NCBI GenBank assembly: GCA_004297235.1
Contig: SCUR01000550.1
Coordinates: forward strand, 1-8,175
Length of the DNA stretch: 8,175 bases
Direction of reading: 5' to 3'
Origin: Candidatus Manganitrophaceae bacterium
Lineage (GTDB): Bacteria > Nitrospirota > Nitrospiria > SBBL01 > Manganitrophaceae
A model generated the notes under the pieces. The model had not been told where the DNA came from. It worked only from the letters and a program-made list of their open reading frames with translations, and ran no database searches. Made by a program: the position numbers and the translations under genes. Below are positions 1 through 5,553 of this stretch, piece by piece; position 1 is the first letter of the stretch, and every line of letters begins with the position of its first letter.

Positions 1-159
1 CTTCCGATCTCGGATGGCGATGGGACCACTTCGGGAGCGTGGTATCGCGTGACCGATCTCCAGTGCATTTCGGGCACCTGTACCCTGGTCGCGCCGGATA
101 CCAACCTGATGGTTCATGACGCACTCAACGGCGGATTCAAGCCGAAAAAAGGGAAATAG
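1..159 (+). CDS. C-terminal end of an unrecognised protein (5' part outside window)
   Basis: Frame 1 is open from the window edge to a TAG at 157-159, giving the last 52 residues of a longer protein. The piece contains a Gly/Thr/Ser-rich stretch, a WYRV segment, a CISGTC pair of cysteines four residues apart, and a basic tail ending KPKKGK. The beta-strand-like composition and the spaced cysteines suggest an extracytoplasmic, Ig- or fibronectin-like end, but I do not recognise the family. The gene is considered real because its stop is followed 18 bp later by a strong intrinsic terminator on the same strand. It is transcriptionally separate from the lipoprotein gene that follows. Confidence 0.6.
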   Translation, partial: LPISDGDGTTSGAWYRVTDLQCISGTCTLVAPDTNLMVHDALNGGFKPKKGK

Positions 160-177
160 GTCTTAGGACCTTTTTTC

Positions 178-216
178 AAAGGCGCCCCGGTTTCCACCGG
201 GGCGCCTTTTTATTTT
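178..216 (+). terminator. Strong intrinsic terminator
   Basis: A perfect 13-bp stem (178-190 with 197-209, core GGCGCCCCGG/CCGGGGCGCC) closes a 6-nt loop and runs into a T-rich tract (207-216). It lies 18 bp after the stop of the upstream partial gene and ends its transcript. On the other strand the stem is not followed by U residues, so it is a one-direction terminator. Confidence 0.9.
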
Positions 217-387
217 CTCTTCCTTACTTACCGGCCGCCTCACACTCAGCCGGTACAACTCTTGCTCTATCTCTCTTCTGGAGTGAAGGGTTTTCAAACA
301 GAACCGTATTCCTCTCAGGAAAATCATCACGGGCCTCAAGCCGACCCCCTTTATTTTGCGAAAGAGTTGCAACTTCCTGCACTGCTT

Positions 388-393
388 GGAGAG
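388..393 (+). promoter_or_regulatory. Ribosome binding site deciding the start at 400
   Basis: GGAGAG sits 6 nt before the ATG at 400. The frame stays open further upstream, to another possible start at 262, but only the ATG at 400 has both a good SD and an immediately following lipoprotein signal peptide. The rest of the 217-387 leader shows no convincing -35/-10 pair. A 10-bp palindrome, AGTTGCAACT (364-373), is its only other visible feature. Confidence 0.75.
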
Positions 394-399
394 ATTGCC

Positions 400-3219
400 A
401 TGAACAGACGGTCCATCCTCCTTTCATCCCTCTTCTCTCTTGGACTTCTCATCGCCGGTTGCGGGGGCGGGGCGCCCGCCCCGGACCCTTCGCCCGGAGC
501 GCCGCCGTCCGAGCCGGCTCAGCCGCAGGATACCCAACCGCCTCGACTTCTCTCCCAACTTCCCCGGCCGGACGAAAAAGAAATTCCTCCCGACACCTCC
601 GTTCAAATCACTTTCAACGAGCCGATCGATCCAACCCGGCTCGACGGGCAGATTCAAATCACCGCTTCCGCCGGAGAGGCCGCGGTCATCGAGGTGGAAT
701 GCGGAAGCCCGTGTACCGAAATCCTCATCACCCCCCAAACGCCGCTCCGTTTTGATACAACCTACACGGTTCGCGTCGACCGGATCGGGGATCTCTCCGG
801 CAACCTTTCTCCGGCGCCGATCAGCTGGTCGTTTACCACCGAGGCGGCCCCGCCGATCACGGATACCACGCCCCCCCGCCTCCTTTCGGTCTCTCCTTTC
901 GACGGGGCGACCGGAATCGACGAGGGGGCCTTGGTGACCCTGACCTTTGATGAGGGGATCGACCCCCATCAGCTGAACAACGACACCTTCAAACTGATCC
1001 CGGACGGACAAACGATCCCGGTTGTCGGCACCTACGGCTGCGATCCCGCTTGCACCGTCGTCACCTTCGCCCCGTCCTTTCAACTCCGTCTTAATTCGAT
1101 CTATCGCATCGAGGTGACCTCCGGAATCACCGATCCCGCCGGCAATCCGTTGGCTGCGCCTTACTCGGGTCGATTCATCACCCGAGCCAGGCCGCTCCCT
1201 CCCCCCTCCCCTTGGTCCAAAGAGAAAGGGAATCGATTCAACCAACATCTCTACCGCGCCGATGCAATTTCCAATCACGCCTGGGCGGCCGGCGAGCGGG
1301 GACTCATCGTCGCCACTTCCGATGCCGGGACCCGCTGGAGTCTTCAGGAGAGCGGCACCTTCCTGCCGCTGTATGGAATTGATTTCGTCGACACGCAGAT
1401 CGGCTTTGCCGCGGGCGGGGAGCCGGCCGGAACAAACGGCTTTTCCAATGTGATCATCAAAACCGCCGACGGCGGACAGACGTGGGAAGGAAAATCGCTT
1501 CCACCGCTCCCCGGTGTGTTGAAGACGATCCATTTCGTCGATGAACGCCACGGTTGGGCCGCCGGAGGGGGCGGGGCGCTGATCGCCACTCAAGACGGCG
1601 GGGAGCAGTGGTCTCTCCAACAGAGCGGCGTCACGTCGGAGCTGACCACGGTTGATTTCGTCGATGCCGATCACGGCTGGGCGGCCGGGCCGGGCAAGGT
1701 CCTTCTTAAAACCGACGACGGCGGCGCCCGCTGGGTTCCGCAGTTCACCTTTTCCTCCCCGATCCGGCAGATCGATTTTATCGACCGGAGCCGAGGGTGG
1801 GCCGTCGGCGACGGCGGCGCCCTGCTGGAAACGGCCGACGGCGGCGGGCACTGGACCCCGATCTCCGTTACCACGTCGAACCTCACCGATGTTCGGATGA
1901 CGCCGGAGGGGAAAGGCTGGGCGGTCGGCGACAGAGGGACCTTTCTTCGCTTCGACGGCGCCGCCTGGACGGCGGTCGCTTCGGGGACGACAATCTCGCT
2001 GAAGGGGGTCGGCGCCGCCGCCGGGGAGAGCGCCTGGGGGGTCGGCGATTACGGGATGATCACCCTCGCCTCATCGACCGGAAAACCGGCCGTGCAGAAC
2101 CCGACCGCCACGTCGGAGCTTTATGGACCTTTCTTTATTGATGCGATGAACGGCTGGACGGTGGGAAGCAACGCCCGGGTCTTCCGCACCCAAGACGGCG
2201 GAATCACCTGGTCGCAGCCGGTGCGGGACTGGAAGCACGATATTCGCTGGACCCACCTCTCCAATCCAGCCCGTCTTTGCAATAAAAATCCCGATGGAAC
2301 CTGGGCCGAAGATCCGGCCACCGCCCTCTGCATTCGAACGAGCAATGTTCACCTTTATCAGCTCTTTTTTCTGACGCCGTTGAAAGGGTGGGCGGTCGGC
2401 CAGCCGAGCCTGATCCTCCACACCGAAGATGGCGGCCAGACCTGGACCGAGCAAACGATCGATCCCTATGCGGAGGATTGCTACCAGTGCGCCGACGCGG
2501 GGGTTTATCTCCGGCGGATCCAATTCATCGACGACCAGAACGGCTGGGCCGTCGGACGCTACCGGACGATTTATAAGACCCACGACGGCGGAAAAACATG
2601 GAAGCTGCTCTCCAACAATTGGAAATATACGACCGTCGACGGCACCTGCACGACCCCCGGCGGCACGACCCTTTCGCGGATGGGGGGACATCTCTTCGGC
2701 CTCTCGGTGAATCCGTCCGACCCCAACGACGTTTTTGTCGCCGGCGGCTGCTGCGCGCCGTGCAATCCCGAATCGATCATCGCCCACACGACCGATGGCG
2801 GGCTCACCTGGGATATTCGAACCTCGGTCGTCTGGGATTCAAAAGTCGAAAACCGGATCACCCGCTCCGACCAGCTTCTTCCCGAAATCGGACGGTTTCA
2901 TACCTTTCAGATGATCGGCAAGGTCGGCTGGGCCGCGGGACGCGGCGGCGTGTTGATGCAGACCGAAGACCGGGGAGCGACCTGGAATCGGGTCTCGACC
3001 GGCACGCAACAGACGTTGAACGATCTCTTTTTCATCGATCCGGCGCGAGGCTGGCTGGTCGGCTGGATGGGAACGCTTCTTCAAACGGCGGACGGCGGGA
3101 AAAGCTGGCAGCGCGCCCCCAGCGGAACGCGCAACGACCTCTTCGGCGTCCGTTTTCTGAATGATCAACAAGGATGGATCGCCGGATCGGGCGATTTGAT
3201 TCTGGCGAACGGGAGCTGA
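400..3219 (+). CDS. Lipoprotein with two Ig-like (Big_5) domains and a YCF48/BNR-type beta-propeller
   Basis: A 939-residue exported protein. Residues 1-21 form a lipoprotein signal peptide with lipobox LIAGC (Cys21), followed by a Pro/Ala/Gly-rich linker. Two SbsA-type Ig-like domains (Pfam Big_5 style) follow at about 45-148 and 155-262. Each opens with a TxPPRLLS segment, carries an [IL]TF[ND]E strand followed by IDP, and ends in a FTT or FIT strand. From about 285 to the end runs a propeller made of GWAVG/GWAAG and TxDGGxxW motifs, typical of YCF48-like photosystem II assembly factors and BNR/sialidase-like repeats. Big_5 domains are usual in surface proteins. YCF48-like propellers also occur in non-photosynthetic bacteria, where their role is mostly unknown; binding of protein or polysaccharide at the cell surface is an inference. 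No sialidase active site is evident. The start at 400 is chosen by SD and signal peptide. The gene stands alone and converges with the TPM gene, with a 3-bp gap. Confidence 0.9.
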   Translation: MNRRSILLSSLFSLGLLIAGCGGGAPAPDPSPGAPPSEPAQPQDTQPPRLLSQLPRPDEKEIPPDTSVQITFNEPIDPTRLDGQIQITASAGEAAVIEVECGSPCTEILITPQTPLRFDTTYTVRVDRIGDLSGNLSPAPISWSFTTEAAPPITDTTPPRLLSVSPFDGATGIDEGALVTLTFDEGIDPHQLNNDTFKLIPDGQTIPVVGTYGCDPACTVVTFAPSFQLRLNSIYRIEVTSGITDPAGNPLAAPYSGRFITRARPLPPPSPWSKEKGNRFNQHLYRADAISNHAWAAGERGLIVATSDAGTRWSLQESGTFLPLYGIDFVDTQIGFAAGGEPAGTNGFSNVIIKTADGGQTWEGKSLPPLPGVLKTIHFVDERHGWAAGGGGALIATQDGGEQWSLQQSGVTSELTTVDFVDADHGWAAGPGKVLLKTDDGGARWVPQFTFSSPIRQIDFIDRSRGWAVGDGGALLETADGGGHWTPISVTTSNLTDVRMTPEGKGWAVGDRGTFLRFDGAAWTAVASGTTISLKGVGAAAGESAWGVGDYGMITLASSTGKPAVQNPTATSELYGPFFIDAMNGWTVGSNARVFRTQDGGITWSQPVRDWKHDIRWTHLSNPARLCNKNPDGTWAEDPATALCIRTSNVHLYQLFFLTPLKGWAVGQPSLILHTEDGGQTWTEQTIDPYAEDCYQCADAGVYLRRIQFIDDQNGWAVGRYRTIYKTHDGGKTWKLLSNNWKYTTVDGTCTTPGGTTLSRMGGHLFGLSVNPSDPNDVFVAGGCCAPCNPESIIAHTTDGGLTWDIRTSVVWDSKVENRITRSDQLLPEIGRFHTFQMIGKVGWAAGRGGVLMQTEDRGATWNRVSTGTQQTLNDLFFIDPARGWLVGWMGTLLQTADGGKSWQRAPSGTRNDLFGVRFLNDQQGWIAGSGDLILANGS
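1279..3186 (+). repeat. Coding repeat array: propeller blades of about 40 residues
   Basis: Within the lipoprotein, a [GA]W-x-[AV]-G-type strand motif recurs at residues 294, 335, 385, 426, 466, 506, 545, 585, 663, 715, 778, 843, 884 and 925; the copies at 335 and 778 lack the Trp. Eleven T-x-D-x-G-x-x-W motifs alternate with them, at 306, 355, 397, 438, 478, 597, 675, 727, 797, 855 and 896. The usual period is 40-41 residues (about 120 bp). It stretches to between 52 and 78 residues around 585-843, where loops are inserted. The count is compatible with two seven-bladed propellers, or with one irregular large array. Confidence 0.8.
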
Positions 3220-3222
3220 GGA

Positions 3223-3858
3223 TTACTCCCCGACTTGCAGTTGATTCGGCAGTTCGTCGGTATCGTCCGGTCTCTTCGGGAAGTGCTCCGCCAGCAACTG
3301 CCCGCAGGCGTCGATCGCGCCTTGAAGCGCCTCGAAAGGACGCCCCTCCTTCACCCCGGACGCAATCTGCTGAACCAGCTTCTCCCAGGTCTCCGCGGAC
3401 ACCCGCTGGTGAATGCCGGCATCGGCTAAGAGCTGCACCCGGTGCTCCATCAGAGAGAGAAGGATTAAAACACCGCTCTTCTCCCGGGTCTCGTGGAGAC
3501 GGTGGGCATAAAACGCCTCTTCCGCGCGCCGCCGGACGACCCGCTCTTTCAAGGCTTCGGGAACCAGCCAAGACCAGAGACGCGTCACGCGCTGGACCAG
3601 GAAGAAAGCGGCCCAGAAAGTGAAAAACTCGATGAGCAGAATCTCGGGCACCGTCCCCCGCGGCCGGAGCGCCATCGAGATCACCGCGACAAAGAAAGTA
3701 AAAAAGATCGCGCCGGTCAATGCAAATTGCATATAATGCCCGCTCTGGTCGACCACCACCGGAACAATCTCTCCGGCGGAGCGGGCCTCCGCTCGAACCA
3801 CCGCCTGCCGTATTTGCTCTTTCTGCTCGGCCGTAAAAAAATCTTCCGCCTTTTTCAT
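3223..3858 (-). CDS. TPM-domain membrane protein (third gene of the lemA operon)
   Basis: A 211-residue protein of the TPM (TLP18.3/Psb32/MOLO-1) group, in its short membrane-bound form (COG3762-like). The N-terminal part (about 1-40) contains the AEARSAGEIVPVV segment, the typical beginning of these proteins. Two hydrophobic segments follow (about 44-63 and 71-90) and then a basic region. The C-terminal part (about 115-190) has TREKSGVLILLSLMEHRV and LLADAGIH, matching the TPM core in which a strand is followed by xVxIxADxGI. The ATG is preceded by GGTGAGAG and lies 7 bp after the stop of the YgcG-like gene, so it is translated from the same message. TPM proteins have been linked to phosphatase activity and to protein assembly in photosystems; the role of this form is unknown. 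The C-terminal tail is acidic and short. Confidence 0.85.
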   Translation of the reverse strand: MKKAEDFFTAEQKEQIRQAVVRAEARSAGEIVPVVVDQSGHYMQFALTGAIFFTFFVAVISMALRPRGTVPEILLIEFFTFWAAFFLVQRVTRLWSWLVPEALKERVVRRRAEEAFYAHRLHETREKSGVLILLSLMEHRVQLLADAGIHQRVSAETWEKLVQQIASGVKEGRPFEALQGAIDACGQLLAEHFPKRPDDTDELPNQLQVGE

Positions 3859-3865
3859 CGCGCTC

Positions 3866-4810
3866 TCACCATCGCCCCGATGCGCCGCCGCCGCCGAAAC
3901 TTCCTCCGCCCCCGGAGAACCCTCCCCCTCCGAAGCCGCCGCCGCTGCCGCCCCAGCCGCGCCCCGCCGACCAACCGGTGCCGCGGTAGGACCGCCCGCC
4001 GAGGCCGCGCCCCGGTCCCCCGCCCGACCCCCGGAAGAGAAGCGGCAGAAGAATGCCGAGAAAAACGCCGATCAAGGCCGGCAGAAAAATCGCTCCGGCC
4101 AGGAAGGACCCCACCACCCCGCCGATCACTCCTCCCGCCAGTGCGGTGACCGGCAGGGGAAGATAGGAGAGAAAAGAGGAGAAGAGAATCAAGAGGATCA
4201 GGCCGAGCGAGAAGACCTCATTGAAATGGTCGCGCGACCGGGCGGAGGGGGGAGGGGCCTCCGGGGCTGTAAATTCCCCGGCGATGGCCGCTTGAATTGC
4301 ATCGACCCCCGCCTGGATCCCCCGATTGAAATCTCCCTCGCGGAAGGCCGGGATCATGATGTTTCGGATAATGATGCTGCTCTGCGCATCGGTCAGGGCC
4401 CCCTCCAGACCGTAGCCGACCTCGATCCGGACCCCCCGCTCCTTCGCCGCGATGAAAATCAAGACGCCGTTATTGCGCTTCCCCTGGCCGAGCTGCCATT
4501 CGCGCGCCGCCCGGATCGAAAACGTTTCCAACGGCTCCCCTTCCAAACCGGGCAGGGTGAGCAGCGCGATCTGATTGGTCGTCTTCTCCTCGTAAGCGCG
4601 GAGCTTCTCTTCCAGCGCGGCGGCCTGTTCGGGCGTCAGGAGGCGGGCATGGTCATTGACGCGGGCCTGCAACGGGGGAACATTCAGCCCCAAAGCGGGA
4701 GAGGAGAAGAGAATCGAAAAGAGAACAAGGAAACAGAGCATGGAACCGGCTCGGAGCAGGTCGGCCGAATCGATCCGAACGCCCCCCAACGCGGGCGCAT
4801 TGGAGCGCAT
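3866..4810 (-). CDS. YgcG-like TPM-domain protein with glycine-rich C-terminus
   Basis: A 314-residue membrane protein. A hydrophobic signal segment covers about residues 24-41, ending SSPALG. The TPM domain (about 44-178) contains VNDHARLLT, a coiled helix, TTNQIALLTLP, KRNNGVLIFIA, RIEVGYGLEGALTD and a final helix with the FREGDFNRGIQAG segment, all hallmarks of YgcG-type proteins. Two hydrophobic stretches follow (about 200-218 and 221-258), and the protein ends in a Gly/Ser-rich tail (261-314) closing SGGGGSFGGGGASGRW, the usual ending of this family. The ATG overlaps the lemA stop as TAATG and AAGGTG lies 8 nt upstream, indicating translational coupling and supporting this start. Starting at Met24 (4741) would give a more standard signal peptide but has no clear SD. 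Known partner of LemA proteins; biochemical role unresolved, with phosphatase activity only suggested for relatives. Confidence 0.9.
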   Translation of the reverse strand: MRSNAPALGGVRIDSADLLRAGSMLCFLVLFSILFSSPALGLNVPPLQARVNDHARLLTPEQAAALEEKLRAYEEKTTNQIALLTLPGLEGEPLETFSIRAAREWQLGQGKRNNGVLIFIAAKERGVRIEVGYGLEGALTDAQSSIIIRNIMIPAFREGDFNRGIQAGVDAIQAAIAGEFTAPEAPPPSARSRDHFNEVFSLGLILLILFSSFLSYLPLPVTALAGGVIGGVVGSFLAGAIFLPALIGVFLGILLPLLFRGSGGGPGRGLGGRSYRGTGWSAGRGWGGSGGGFGGGGFSGGGGSFGGGGASGRW

Positions 4811-5397
4811 TAAAACTTCACCTTCGGCGCTTCCTGCGCCCCCGGCTGCGCGCTGAAATTTTCCCGGACCTTCAAACCGAGGAGATATTTGGCGGTTAAA
4901 TTGGTGGGGAAAGAGCGGACCGCCGTGTTGTACTGCTGGACCGCCTGGATGTAGTCCCGGCGGGAAACGGCGATTCGATTTTCGGTCCCCTCCAGTTGAG
5001 ACTGAAGGGTCAGAAAGTTCTCGTTCGATTTCAGCTCGGGGTAGCGCTCCACCACCACCATCAGGCGCGAGAGCGCGCCGGAGAGCTGCGATTGCGCCTC
5101 CTCGAACTTTCGGAACGCTTCCGGGTCTTGGGTGATCTCCGGCGAGACCTTCACCTGGCCCACTTTCGATCGGGCCTCCACGACTTGGGTGAGCACCTCC
5201 CGCTCTTGTGTCGCGAACCCTTTGACCGTTTCGACCAAGTTGGGGATAAGATCAAACCGGCGCTGGTACTGATTCTGAACCTCCGACCAGGCGGCATTCA
5301 CCTGCTCGTCCATCCCCTGGAGCGAATTGTAGCCGCATCCGGTCAGGGTGAGAAACAACAGAAAAACGGTCCACGTGAAACGATATGTTCTTCTCAA
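4810..5397 (-). CDS. lemA: LemA family lipoprotein, TTG start
   Basis: A 195-residue LemA protein. The N-terminus has a basic, hydrophobic signal ending LTGC (Cys21), so it is probably a lipoprotein, whereas many LemA proteins keep an uncleaved TM anchor. The family core follows: YNSLQGMDEQVNAAWSEVQN (about 23-42), the RRFDLIPNLVETVKG helix (46-60), EREVLTQVVEARSKV, the YPELKSNENFLTLQSQLEGT segment (119-138), and ENRIAVSRRDYIQAVQQYN near 140-157. Together these make a long helical bundle. The start codon is TTG: an in-frame TAA at 5406-5404 blocks any earlier start, the next Met is residue 29 and would remove the signal, and GGAGGG stands 11 nt upstream. It is the first gene of a three-gene operon with two TPM proteins. 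The family function is unknown; a role in envelope or membrane-protein processes is inferred from this recurrent pairing. Confidence 0.93.
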   Translation of the reverse strand: MRRTYRFTWTVFLLFLTLTGCGYNSLQGMDEQVNAAWSEVQNQYQRRFDLIPNLVETVKGFATQEREVLTQVVEARSKVGQVKVSPEITQDPEAFRKFEEAQSQLSGALSRLMVVVERYPELKSNENFLTLQSQLEGTENRIAVSRRDYIQAVQQYNTAVRSFPTNLTAKYLLGLKVRENFSAQPGAQEAPKVKF

Positions 5398-5408
5398 GCG
5401 TTTTTATT

Positions 5409-5414
5409 CCCTCC
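5409..5414 (-). promoter_or_regulatory. Ribosome binding site for the TTG start of lemA
   Basis: GGAGGG on the minus strand, 11 nt before TTG (5397-5395). The spacing is longer than the usual 5-9 nt. With the unusual start codon this may lower translation of the first operon gene. No in-frame ATG or GTG lies between the upstream stop and this codon. Confidence 0.65.
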
Positions 5415-5438
5415 GCGAATATTCGGTTTCAAAAGGCC

Positions 5439-5467
5439 ATTATAACCGAACAAGAGGGGAAGAACAA
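5439..5467 (-). promoter_or_regulatory. Promoter of the lemA-TPM operon
   Basis: A perfect TATAAT -10 (5444-5439) lies 17 bp downstream of a weak -35, TTGTTC (5467-5462). Transcription would begin near 5432, leaving a leader of about 35 nt. A 10-bp palindrome, CGAATATTCG (5416-5425), lies between the predicted start and the SD, where a repressor could bind, but that is conjecture. Confidence 0.65.
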
Positions 5468-5475
5468 CAAAGAGC

Positions 5476-5552
5476 AAGACACGTGAGGCGTGAGGAGAAA
5501 AAGATTTAAATCTATTGCACTTACCCCTCACCCCTTACGCCTCACGTGTTTT
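5476..5552. repeat. Inverted repeat made of heptamer units (hairpin between GH123-like gene and lemA)
   Basis: Arms 5479-5495 and 5533-5549 pair over 17 bp: 13 perfect, then one G-U and three more. Three further outer pairs (5476-5478 with 5550-5552) include one G-U. The loop is 37 nt. Both arms are built of GTRAGGS-like heptamers: two on the plus strand (5483-5496) and four on the minus strand (5545-5518: GTGAGGC, GTAAGGG, GTGAGGG, GTAAGTG). The loop carries a 12-bp perfect palindrome, AGATTTAAATCT (5502-5513). It begins one base after the GH123-like stop and ends before the lemA promoter. It could serve as a terminator or a message-stabilising hairpin, but there is no clean U-run, so a dispersed REP-like element is the alternative. 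Confidence 0.7.
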
Positions 5553-5553
5553 C

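Noticed and set aside
424..1851. A 475-codon open frame on the minus strand opposite the lipoprotein gene
   Set aside because: It is a shadow of the GC-rich coding strand. Its residue pattern (many Gly, Arg, Asp) mirrors the repeats of the sense gene, no family motif or SD is visible, and the sense frame has a lipobox and domains.
1279..3186. Possible CRISPR or tandem DNA repeat from the recurring GACGGCGG words
   Set aside because: The words come from the repeated TxDGG protein motif at about 120-bp spacing, with diverged surroundings and intact coding.
3178..3195. Hairpin ATCGCC/GGCGAT at the end of the lipoprotein gene as a terminator
   Set aside because: The stem is only 6 bp, lies inside coding sequence, and is not followed by a real T-run on either strand.
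400..3219. Photosystem II assembly factor or sialidase assignment for the propeller lipoprotein
   Set aside because: YCF48/BNR motifs are shared by many surface proteins, no photosynthesis gene is nearby, and no sialidase catalytic residues are evident.
3870..4040. Low-complexity, nearly repetitive GC-rich tract
   Set aside because: It is explained by the Gly/Ser-rich coding tail of the YgcG-like protein and is not an independent repeat or CRISPR.
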